A DNA stretch of 29,153 nucleotides from JAQVSH01 sp964451605 (GTDB lineage: Bacteria > Bacteroidota > Bacteroidia > Bacteroidales > UBA4181), in assembly GCA_964451605.1 (NCBI GenBank), contig CAYVJA010000036.1:1-29153 (forward strand). Direction: 5' to 3'. Each line of letters opens with the position of its first letter. The stretch's first letter is position 1. Below the pieces are notes generated by a model. It saw nothing but the letters and a program-made list of their open reading frames with translations, had not been told where the DNA came from and did no database searches. The position numbers and the translations under genes were made by a program. Positions 22,476-29,153 of this stretch are shown in pieces.

Positions 22476-23690
22476 ATGATGTATCAACTTCATGAGGTAG
22501 TTTCTGCGAAACAGAAACAGCAGTTTTTGGATTTTCCCTCCAGGCTTTACCAATCGGAGGCCAATTGGATTCGTCCCTTAGACAAGGATGTCGAGGCTGT
22601 TTTCGATCCCAAACAGAACAAACTTTTTCGAAGCGGTAAGGCTATTCGTTGGATTCTCGCTAACCCTAAGGGAGAGATTGTAGGTAGGGTTGCTGCCTTT
22701 TTCGAGAGTAAGTCGGCCAATAAAAATCAGCAACCTACTGGGGGAATGGGCTTTTTTGAGTGCATCCAGGATCGCGAAGCTGCATTTGTGTTGTTCGATG
22801 CCTGTCGCGATTGGCTTGCTGCGCAGGGGATGGAGGCCATGGATGGCCCCATTAATTTTGGTGACCGGGATAAGTTCTGGGGGTTGCAGGTAGATGGTGA
22901 TTTTCCTCCTCTTTACGGGATGTTCTACCATAAGTTATACTACAGGGAGTTTTTTGAGTCATATGGTTTTCAGAGTTATTTTGAGCAGTATACCTACCAT
23001 GAGAAGATTGCCGGAGGTGGGCTTTCTGTTCATATCAGAGAGAAGGCCGACAGAATCTTTAAAGATCCGCTCTATCATTTCCGCATGCTCGAACGCAAGA
23101 ATGCGGCTCGTTATGCCGAAGACTTTATGACGGTCTTTAATAAGGGCTGGGCCAAATTCCCGGGTGTGAATCCCATCACGAAGGTTCATGCCATGGCGCT
23201 TCTGAATAGTATGAAACCCATCATGGACGAACGGCTTCTCTGGTTTGGCTATTATGACGACGAACCCATTGCCTTTTTTCTGATGATGCCCGATATAAAT
23301 CAGATTGTTCGTTACCTTAACGGTAAGTTTGGTCTTTGGCAAAAAATTCTCTTTTTCTATCACTTAAAAATCCGAAAGAGCATAAAAGGGCTAATCGGCA
23401 TTATATTTGGGGTGGTTCCCCAGCATCAGGGGAAAGGAATAGAGGGGGCTCTGGTGGTTTCGTTCGAAAAGGTAGCGCTTCGCAGCGACTTTCCTTATAC
23501 CGATTTGGAACTCAACTGGATTGCCGATTTTAATCCGGCAATGATGAAGGTGGCCGAACAGGTAGGCGGGAAGATCAGGAAAATACATATCACCTATCGT
23601 TTCTTGTTCGACCCGACAAAGCCTTTCCAGAGAGCCCGTAAGATGAACGTACGTGATAGGGAGAACCCGCAAAACGATTCGGAAAAATGA
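22476..23690 (+). CDS. GNAT-like acyltransferase, function unknown
   Basis: 404 residues, cytoplasmic, no signal. The N-terminal part has 'FPSRLYQSEANWIRPLDKDVEAVFDP', 'GRVAAFFES' and 'MDGPINFGDRDKFWGLQVDG'. The C-terminal half has a GNAT acetyl-CoA loop-like 'GVVPQHQGKGIEGALVVSF' (about 320-340) and 'LELNWIADFNPAMMKVAEQVGG'. The family is widespread in Bacteroidetes without a proven substrate, as far as I know. Two adjacent ATG codons make the start uncertain by one residue. It overlaps the next gene by ATGA, so the two are translated together. Confidence 0.75.
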   Translation: MMYQLHEVVSAKQKQQFLDFPSRLYQSEANWIRPLDKDVEAVFDPKQNKLFRSGKAIRWILANPKGEIVGRVAAFFESKSANKNQQPTGGMGFFECIQDREAAFVLFDACRDWLAAQGMEAMDGPINFGDRDKFWGLQVDGDFPPLYGMFYHKLYYREFFESYGFQSYFEQYTYHEKIAGGGLSVHIREKADRIFKDPLYHFRMLERKNAARYAEDFMTVFNKGWAKFPGVNPITKVHAMALLNSMKPIMDERLLWFGYYDDEPIAFFLMMPDINQIVRYLNGKFGLWQKILFFYHLKIRKSIKGLIGIIFGVVPQHQGKGIEGALVVSFEKVALRSDFPYTDLELNWIADFNPAMMKVAEQVGGKIRKIHITYRFLFDPTKPFQRARKMNVRDRENPQNDSEK

Positions 23691-24268
23691 AGAAGGTGGC
23701 CCTTAAAGTAGTAGGAATCTCCTACAGTCAGACCCAGTCGGGTGCTTATGCTCTCATCCTGGGTGATGAGCAGGAGCGTAGAATTCCTATTATTGTCGGG
23801 GCTTTTGAGGCGCAGGCCATTGCCATTCAACTGGAGGGGCTCCATCCTCCACGGCCTCTTACGCACGATCTCTTTCATCATATGGCATTGGCTTTCGGTA
23901 TTCATGTAACGGAGGCCTTCATCTATAAGCTGGAAGAGGGTGTCTTTTTTGCCCGGCTTGTTTGTACCAACGAGGAGCGGACTCCGGTGGCTCTGGAGTG
24001 CAGAACTTCCGATGCAGTTGCCCTGGCCCTTCATTTCGATGCACCAATCTACGCTACAGAAGAGATTCTCCAAAAGGCGGGCATTTCTCTCCATGAGGTT
24101 GCCGAGGCCCCCGAAGATAATCCCGATGACAAGGTTGAGGAACCCGTCGAAAAAGATCTGGATTTTCTGGAACATCGGCTTGCCGAAGCGGTTGAAAGGG
24201 AGGATTATGAAGAGGCCTCACGTATCCGCGATGAGATTCGGCGTATTAAAGGGCTTCCCAATGCCTGA
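23687..24268 (+). CDS. Bifunctional nuclease (DUF151/BFN) protein with C-terminal UVR motif
   Basis: 193 residues. The BFN domain covers about 1-135 ('GAYALILGDEQERRIPIIVGAFEAQAIA', 'RPLTHDLFHHM', 'CRTSDAVALALHFDAPIY'). An acidic hinge follows (about 136-155), and then a UVR motif (about 156-188, 'LEHRLAEAVEREDYEEASRIRDEIRR'), the helical hairpin that UvrB and UvrC use to bind each other. BFN proteins have been described with DNase/RNase activity in plants and Mycobacterium. The UVR motif suggests contact with UvrB or UvrC or a McsA-like partner. It is translationally coupled to the GNAT-like gene and followed by rsgA after 19 bases. Confidence 0.87.
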   Translation: MKKVALKVVGISYSQTQSGAYALILGDEQERRIPIIVGAFEAQAIAIQLEGLHPPRPLTHDLFHHMALAFGIHVTEAFIYKLEEGVFFARLVCTNEERTPVALECRTSDAVALALHFDAPIYATEEILQKAGISLHEVAEAPEDNPDDKVEEPVEKDLDFLEHRLAEAVEREDYEEASRIRDEIRRIKGLPNA

Positions 24269-24287
24269 ATCCTTTGCAACGGAGTAG

Positions 24288-25238
24288 ATGATGAAAGAAA
24301 CGGGGAGGGTCATAAAATCGACCGGCAGTAGGGTTACGGTTCAAGCCGAAAACAACGAACAATTGTGGGTTTGTAAAGTGAAAGGGAAATTTCGGATTTC
24401 CGGAATCCGGAGTACCAGTCCTGTGGCTGTTGGCGACAAGGTAGAGATAGATTTGCCCGACGATTCGTCAACCGGAATGATCACCGCTATTCTGCCCCGT
24501 AAAAATCATATCGTTCGTAAGGCCTCCAATCTCTCGCACGAGTCGCACGTACTTGCCTCCAATCTTGATCAGGCACTGCTTGTGGTTACCCTTACCCATC
24601 CCGAGACGCCAATCGAGTTTATTGATCGTTTTCTTGTGGCTGCCGAGGCCTATCGAATACCGGTTTGGCTCATCTTCAATAAAACGGATCTCTGTTCGCC
24701 CGATCTGCTTGAAAAACTAGACGGGCTTGAATCGCTCTATCGTTCGATAGGGCTCAATACCCTTCGCACTTCGGTGGTACTCGGGCAGAATATTGCCGAA
24801 TTATCAGCTATTCTGGAGGGGAAGATTTCGCTGATTTCAGGGAACTCAGGGGTAGGCAAATCATCGCTTGTGAATGCCGTAGATCCCTCCTGCAATCTTC
24901 GGACGGGTCATATTTCCGAGGCTCATCTTACCGGAAAACATACCACCACCTACGCCGAAATGCACCGGATTAACCGCAATGGCTTTGTGGTGGATACGCC
25001 TGGCATTAAGGGATTTGGGATGGTTCACATGGAGCGGGAAGAGATTTACCACTTTTTCCCGGAGATGTTTGCCGTTTCGGAGCATTGTCAGTTTCATAAC
25101 TGTTTGCATCTGTCCGAACCACGGTGTGCTGTGCGAAAGGCGGTTGAAGAGGGCAAAATTGCACTGTCGAGGTATTGCAGTTATCTGGGGATAATGGAGG
25201 AGTTCGACGAGGGCAAATACCGATCGGCGGGTTATTGA
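24288..25238 (+). CDS. rsgA: Ribosome small subunit-dependent GTPase A
   Basis: 316 residues. RsgA checks maturation of the 30S subunit decoding site. The N-terminal OB fold is about 1-75. The G motifs are circularly permuted, with G4 'NKTD' (131-134) before G1 'GNSGVGKSS' (185-193), then G2 'GKHTTT' (217-222) and G3 'DTPGIKGF' (236-243). The Zn knuckle is Cys267, Cys272, His274, Cys280. All are intact. Two adjacent ATGs at 24288 and 24291 leave the start open by one codon, with GGAG a few bases upstream. It converges on the prenyl synthase gene with 16 bases between stops. Confidence 0.96.
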   Translation: MMKETGRVIKSTGSRVTVQAENNEQLWVCKVKGKFRISGIRSTSPVAVGDKVEIDLPDDSSTGMITAILPRKNHIVRKASNLSHESHVLASNLDQALLVVTLTHPETPIEFIDRFLVAAEAYRIPVWLIFNKTDLCSPDLLEKLDGLESLYRSIGLNTLRTSVVLGQNIAELSAILEGKISLISGNSGVGKSSLVNAVDPSCNLRTGHISEAHLTGKHTTTYAEMHRINRNGFVVDTPGIKGFGMVHMEREEIYHFFPEMFAVSEHCQFHNCLHLSEPRCAVRKAVEEGKIALSRYCSYLGIMEEFDEGKYRSAGY

Positions 25239-25254
25239 GTCGGTTGAGCCGCGA

Positions 25255-26226
25255 TTAGCTGTTGCGTTGGGCAATATAGGCTGTGAGACGTTTCAATGAA
25301 TCACCGGCCTCCGAAGCCGGGAGAGTCTCCAGCCACTGCAGTGCTTGTTGCTGAAAGTTGGCCATCACCTCTTCGGCATATGCAATGCCTCCGGTTTCTT
25401 TGACCAGTTCCCAACCCGATTTCACTGCCTCGGGATTGTTGTCGGCTATCTGCGACAGGAGAGTGGCCCTCAGCTCAGGAGTGGTTTTGGAAAGCGCATA
25501 TATGAGGGGAAGTGTAATCTTTTTTTCGCGAATGTCGTTTCCTGTAGGTTTCCCGATATCTCCTTTAGGTTGAAAGTCGAAGATGTCGTCACGGATCTGA
25601 AAGGCCATACCCAGACACTCCCCAAAGTGACGCAACCGATCTGTTTGTTCCGGGGTTGCTCCGGCCGAAATGGCCCCGTTTTCGGCGCAATTGGCAAAGA
25701 GTGTAGCGGTTTTTTTCCGGATAATCTCGAAATAGAGGGGTTCGGTGATATTCAAATGCTGCGAAGCCTCCTCCTGAAGCATCTCCCCTTCGATTAACTC
25801 CTGCACCGACCTGCAACCATTGCCCAGCAGATCGAATGAGCCTGTGTCGACAGCCAGGCTTAACCCTTTCGAAAGCAGAAAGTCGCCGGCCAACACGGCC
25901 GATTTATTCCCCCACAGGGTATGGAGCGACGGACTGCCCCGACGTTCGTCGGCTTCGTCGACAATGTCGTCGTGAATCAGTGTCGCGTTGTGCAGCAACT
26001 CAATAAGAGCTGCCCCGATATAGGCCTTATCGGTAACCGGACCAAAGAGTTTTGCCGAGAGCAATACCAACAGGGGGCGGATCTGCTTTCCTCTCTGCGC
26101 CAGAATCTGCGTGGTAATCTGGTTTAAATGGGCCACATTGCTGGAGAGAATGGCCGAATAGCGGGCATCAAAAATGTCCAACTCCTCAGCGATGGGTCTG
26201 CGAATATGTTCTAATTCCTGTTGCAT
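25255..26226 (-). CDS. Long-chain polyprenyl diphosphate synthase
   Basis: 323 residues of the trans-prenyltransferase family. It condenses isopentenyl diphosphate onto an allylic primer to make the side chain of menaquinone. Seen are 'GKQIRPLLVLLSA' (46-58), first Asp-rich motif 'LIHDDIVDEADERRG' (Asp86, Asp87, Asp90), 'KTATLFANCAENGA', and second Asp-rich motif 'FQIRDDIFDF' (Asp213, Asp214, Asp217). The residue five before the first motif is Ala81, not aromatic, which fits a long product (IspB-like). The exact chain length cannot be read. A -7 box lies at 26243-26250. Confidence 0.93.
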   Translation of the reverse strand: MQQELEHIRRPIAEELDIFDARYSAILSSNVAHLNQITTQILAQRGKQIRPLLVLLSAKLFGPVTDKAYIGAALIELLHNATLIHDDIVDEADERRGSPSLHTLWGNKSAVLAGDFLLSKGLSLAVDTGSFDLLGNGCRSVQELIEGEMLQEEASQHLNITEPLYFEIIRKKTATLFANCAENGAISAGATPEQTDRLRHFGECLGMAFQIRDDIFDFQPKGDIGKPTGNDIREKKITLPLIYALSKTTPELRATLLSQIADNNPEAVKSGWELVKETGGIAYAEEVMANFQQQALQWLETLPASEAGDSLKRLTAYIAQRNS

Positions 26227-26242
26227 GGATTGAATAATCGCA

Positions 26243-26250
26243 CAAAAATA
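26243..26250 (-). promoter_or_regulatory. -7 box of the prenyl synthase promoter
   Basis: The minus strand reads TATTTTTG, an exact TAnnTTTG box, between folA and the prenyl synthase gene. The leader would be only about 10 bases. No -33 TTTG is seen. Confidence 0.5.
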
Positions 26251-26297
26251 GCAAAAGCTCTGTTATATGGAGGGGCAGGCCTCTTTTTCGCCCGTGG

Positions 26298-26798
26298 TTA
26301 GCGCCGACGGTATACCACAAAGGCAAAAGGGTAGGGGTGTCGGTTGTCCGAGGGGTGTTCGGTCCGTGATATCTCTTCCCAGATTTCGGGTTCGATGGCA
26401 GGGAAGAAGGTGTCGGCAGCAAAGGAGTGGTCGATGTGTGTTATATATAACTTCCGGGCGAGCGGGAAAAACTGCTTATAGACAAATCCGCCTCCAATCA
26501 CAAAGTTCTCCTGATCAGGATCACAAACGGAGAGTGCCTCGTCGATAGATGCCGCCATGGTGCAGTTAGGAAATCGTTCGCCCGGAATGTCGTTAAGTAC
26601 CACATTGGTTCGTCCGGGAAGCGCTCCTCCGGGCAACGACAAAAAGGTGTTTTTCCCCATAATAACAGTGCGTCCGCTTGTAACACGCTTGAAATATTTC
26701 AGGTCGTCGGGCAGATGACAGAGGAGACGGTTCCCGATTCCAATGGCGTTTTCGCGGGCAACGGCAACAATGATGGAGAGAGGGGGCAGCGGATGCAT
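26298..26798 (-). CDS. folA: Dihydrofolate reductase
   Basis: 166 residues. It reduces dihydrofolate with NADPH and so recycles the dihydrofolate made by ThyA. Seen are 'ISIIVAVARENAIGIGNRLL', the active-site helix 'HLPDDLKYFKRVTSG' (catalytic Asp kept), 'GRTVIMGKNTFLSLP', 'GRTNVVL', and 'FVIGGGFVYKQFFPLARKLYITHI'. Where E. coli has Trp22 this protein has Cys ('LLCHLPDDL'), which may be usual in Bacteroidetes. It starts 9 bases after thyA and is co-transcribed. Confidence 0.96.
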   Translation of the reverse strand: MHPLPPLSIIVAVARENAIGIGNRLLCHLPDDLKYFKRVTSGRTVIMGKNTFLSLPGGALPGRTNVVLNDIPGERFPNCTMAASIDEALSVCDPDQENFVIGGGFVYKQFFPLARKLYITHIDHSFAADTFFPAIEPEIWEEISRTEHPSDNRHPYPFAFVVYRRR

Positions 26799-26807
26799 AG
26801 AGAGTAA

Positions 26808-27602
26808 TTATACCGAAATCTCCCCTTTGATAGCGGGGTGGGGGTCGTATCCGGCGATTTGTATGTCTTCGTATTTGAAATCGAGCACCTTATGTACTTC
26901 GGGGTTCAGAATGAGTCGGGGCAGGGGGCGAGGGGTTCGGGTAAGTTGCAACCGACATTGCTCGATATGGTTCTTGTATATGTGAGCATCGCCCAGTGTG
27001 TGAACAAAATCACCCGGTTCGAGTTCGCATTCACGGGCAACCAGGTGAAGCAGAAGGGCATAGGATGCAATGTTAAAAGGAACCCCCAGAAATACATCAC
27101 AACTCCGCTGGTAGAGCTGGCAGGAGAGCCTTCCGTTGGCCACATAAAACTGGAAAAGCAGATGACAGGGAGGTAAGGCCATACGGTCTATTTCGGCCAC
27201 GTTCCAGGCGCTTACAATGTGCCGGCGGGAGTCGGGGTTGGTTTTCAAGTCGTGGAGAAGACGGGCAATCTGGTCGATATATAGCCCGTCGGGGGTTGGC
27301 CAAGCCCTCCACTGGGCGCCGTAAACCGGCCCCAGATTGCCTTCTGCATCGGCCCACTCATCCCAGATGGTTACCCCGTTTTGATGCAAGTAAGCTATGT
27401 TTGTACTTCCCTGTAAAAACCAGAGCAGTTCGTGGAAAATAGAGCGGGTATGCAGTTTTTTCGTGGTCATCAGGGGGAACCCCTCGGAGAGGTCGAAGCG
27501 CATCTGATAACCGAAAACGCTCAGAGTTCCAGTGCCGGTGCGATCGTTTTTTTCGATCCCTTTGGTGAGAATGTGCTCCAGTAAAGTGAGATAGGGCTGC
27601 AT
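26808..27602 (-). CDS. thyA: Thymidylate synthase
   Basis: 264 residues, the same length as the E. coli enzyme. It methylates dUMP to dTMP using methylenetetrahydrofolate, producing dihydrofolate. Seen are 'DRTGTGTLSVFGYQMRF' (Arg21), 'FHELLWFLQGSTNIAYL', 'IWDEWADAEGNLGPVYGAQWR', the nucleophile Cys146 in 'LPPCHLLFQFYV', 'QRSCDVFLGVPFNIASYALL' and 'HIYKNH'. folA follows directly. The barrel protein gene ends 36 bases upstream, with a possible promoter in its tail. Confidence 0.97.
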   Translation of the reverse strand: MQPYLTLLEHILTKGIEKNDRTGTGTLSVFGYQMRFDLSEGFPLMTTKKLHTRSIFHELLWFLQGSTNIAYLHQNGVTIWDEWADAEGNLGPVYGAQWRAWPTPDGLYIDQIARLLHDLKTNPDSRRHIVSAWNVAEIDRMALPPCHLLFQFYVANGRLSCQLYQRSCDVFLGVPFNIASYALLLHLVARECELEPGDFVHTLGDAHIYKNHIEQCRLQLTRTPRPLPRLILNPEVHKVLDFKYEDIQIAGYDPHPAIKGEISV

Positions 27603-27625
27603 GGGGAATGCTGTTTTCGAGAGGA

Positions 27626-27657
27626 TAAACTTACGGAATTAAGTCGAATTGCCCAAT
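27626..27657 (-). promoter_or_regulatory. Possible thyA-folA promoter
   Basis: On the minus strand ATTG (27657-27654) is followed after 20 bases by TAAGTTTA (27633-27626), one base off TAnnTTTG. It lies over the end of the barrel gene and would start transcription near 27619, about 17 bases before thyA. The match is imperfect. Confidence 0.35.
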
Positions 27658-29153
27658 GATAGAGTGAGCTCAAAGTTTGCCTTACACCATCCGCTCCAGG
27701 AGGTCGATCCGGATCCGCCGGTCCGGAACGTGTCGTAAAACCAACAGCTGCTTTTCTGGCGGATGGTTATTTTCCTGCTGAGCCGCCACTCTAACCATAG
27801 CCCCAGTTGAGTCGCCCGTCCGGTGCAGGGTGTTGATGAATAGTGCGATATTGCCGATCGTTGCATTGTATACAGTGTCTCCATTCCTTTTTGGGAGCTT
27901 ATCCGGGCAGCCCATATTTCGGCCTTGAGCGGGATCCGGGTTCCGGTATAGCGAAGGGTTCCGCACAGCAGAGCCCCTTTCTTTGCTGCGCCTGGCTCTG
28001 CCAACAGGGCACCTGTTATTTCTGTCTTGAGCAGAACGGTGGGTGACGGGCGGAAGCTCCCCGAGTATTTTAGTCGATGTAAAATTTTGGGTTGCGGAAA
28101 CTCTTCGTTGCTTCCCTGCACCGGGCCATTCTCCTGCTTCATTTTTATCCGGTAGTCGAGTCTGAGAATGGTTCCCTCCCGGCCATTTTGTTCTCCCCGA
28201 AAGCCTATCTGCCAGCCCTTCGTAGGCCCGTTGGCCCGGTATTTCGGGAATCCCGATTGATAGAAATCACCGTATGCCGTTACTGACAAGCCATTTGTAA
28301 CCTTTTTGGAAAGATGAATGTACACCCCCTCCTCATTGGCATTTTTTGAAGATTGTCCGAATCCTCTTCCCAGGGGTGCCGCATACCAGCGATTATAGTT
28401 TCGGTATGCTCCCTCTACCGTAAATCCACCCCCTGGTCGTGTCTGAATCCCGGCATAGAGTGCTTTTCCGACGCTGTTGTACCCGGCCCACTCCCCAAAT
28501 AGTTGTGCTTTTCCGGTTTTGATCCTAAGGTGAATCCCATAGTTTTCGTGGCGGGCTCCCCTGACAGTTCCGGCAGCGAAATAGGAGGTGTTAGTCATAA
28601 CCGGAATGTTATATCGGAGATTGACATACCGGAGTCCTCCGTCTATAATGGTTCCGGAATAGCCCACCGTGGCACCTGCGGCAGCTTCGCGGACATTGTT
28701 TTTTCTCTCCCTCTCTGTGGGGGTTCTGTGCAAACCGCCCGTGGGGAAAGAGCGGATTGACCAGCCCTTGTTTTGCATCGGATTCGGCCCTAAAATAGCG
28801 TCTCTGCGACGGATCGATCCAAATCCTTCAAAACTCCACCTGCCCTGCTCCATCCGAAATGCCAACCCCCTTTCATAGTCCGTTTCATTATAACCCGTGT
28901 GGGGGGTGAAACCTCTTCCCGGCCTGGCTCCATCGGCCACAAAACCGGCTTTTCTGAATCCGAAGCCCTGGCCGACTATTAATCCGTATCCGGCATGGAT
29001 TGTAAAATCGCCCAACAGAACGCTCGACAGTTGGGGAAGGACTCCCGGAAGAGGATTCTGCAGTAGAAGATATCCCGACAGATAATCGTAAAGTGTTGCA
29101 GAACCCCTGAATTGAAAAGGTTCACCCGCATCTTTCTCGGCCGAAAAACCGAT
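27639..29153 (-). CDS. Outer-membrane beta-barrel-like protein, N-terminus cut off by the window end
   Basis: The frame stays open to the last base, giving at least 504 residues. A TTG at 29015 is not the start, because coding continues upstream ('LYDYLSGYLLLQNPLPGV', then 'LLGDFTIHAGYGLIVGQGFG'). The visible part is a long run of amphipathic beta strands with Gly and aromatic residues ('VNLRYNIPVMTN', 'YGIHLRIKTGKAQLFGEWAGYN', 'LSVTAYGDFYQSGFPKYRAN', 'GTILRLDYRIKMKQ'), as in an outer-membrane barrel. The start of the visible part recalls the Bacteroidetes proteins that carry an N-terminal ComEA-like helix-hairpin-helix domain before a barrel; that domain would be outside the window. The C-terminal stretch (about the last 50 residues) is rich in Ser, Trp and Gly. 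Confidence 0.7.
   Translation of the reverse strand: MGFSAEKDAGEPFQFRGSATLYDYLSGYLLLQNPLPGVLPQLSSVLLGDFTIHAGYGLIVGQGFGFRKAGFVADGARPGRGFTPHTGYNETDYERGLAFRMEQGRWSFEGFGSIRRRDAILGPNPMQNKGWSIRSFPTGGLHRTPTERERKNNVREAAAGATVGYSGTIIDGGLRYVNLRYNIPVMTNTSYFAAGTVRGARHENYGIHLRIKTGKAQLFGEWAGYNSVGKALYAGIQTRPGGGFTVEGAYRNYNRWYAAPLGRGFGQSSKNANEEGVYIHLSKKVTNGLSVTAYGDFYQSGFPKYRANGPTKGWQIGFRGEQNGREGTILRLDYRIKMKQENGPVQGSNEEFPQPKILHRLKYSGSFRPSPTVLLKTEITGALLAEPGAAKKGALLCGTLRYTGTRIPLKAEIWAARISSQKGMETLYTMQRSAISHYSSTPCTGRATQLGLWLEWRLSRKITIRQKSSCWFYDTFRTGGSGSTSWSGWCKANFELTLSLGNST

Noticed and set aside
1..29153. CRISPR array, rRNA genes, transposase or insertion sequence
   Set aside because: No regularly spaced repeat-spacer units, no rRNA segments and no transposase-like protein were seen. 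The only mobile element is the tRNA-integrated one at the left.

Overview
The window looks like a piece of a Bacteroidota (Bacteroidales-type) chromosome with the end of an integrated mobile element at its left edge. Signs of the phylum are the -7 boxes of the TAnnTTTG type, few Shine-Dalgarno sequences, a DUF4270 lipoprotein, an S46 dipeptidyl peptidase, a Bacteroidetes-type integrase, and the layout truncated glycogen synthase / panC / panD. The peptidase hints at a peptide-using anaerobe. I cannot fix the genus.

Region 1 (1-2715) is the right end of an integrative element that continues to the left of the window. It is visibly more AT-rich than the rest. From right to left it holds a tyrosine recombinase, an unrecognised 276-residue protein translationally coupled to it, and a small helix-turn-helix protein of excisionase type preceded by two strong operator-like dyads. 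The element ends in the 3' half of a tRNA gene (anticodon reads GGC, so probably tRNA-Ala), followed by the tRNA's own terminator. Whatever cargo the element carries lies outside the window.

Region 2 (2720-7140) holds a secreted alpha/beta hydrolase, a TonB-family protein, HflX just behind a strong terminator hairpin, CoaD (tail-to-tail and overlapping HflX) and a secreted Spy-like glycine-rich protein. Region 3 (7190-12190) is a polA-uvrB DNA repair pair whose promoter lies directly behind a bidirectional terminator. Region 4 (12187-13936, minus strand) is a tightly packed metallophosphatase, CrcB fluoride channel and DUF190 set. A palindromic repeat region and tRNA-Pro(CGG) with its own promoter and terminator follow.

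Region 5 is built around a divergent promoter near 17400. Leftward run a truncated glycogen synthase-like protein, a DUF4270 lipoprotein and heptose-7-phosphate kinase HldA. Rightward run PanC, PanD, an LPG-synthase-TM-type membrane protein, heptose-1-phosphate nucleotidyltransferase HldC, a DPP7-type peptidase, a GNAT-like protein, a DUF151 (BFN) nuclease with a UVR tail, and RsgA. The two halves of what is HldE in enterobacteria are thus separate genes in opposite arms of the same locus. PanC, PanD and CoaD all serve coenzyme A synthesis.

Region 6 (25255-29153, minus strand) has a polyprenyl diphosphate synthase, DHFR (FolA), thymidylate synthase (ThyA) and a large outer-membrane beta-barrel-like protein cut by the window end.

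I see no complete new system. The best leads are the element end with its phased repeats and operators, the integrase lacking the usual first catalytic arginine, the apparently inactive glycogen synthase half in front of panCD, and the terminator immediately before hflX.
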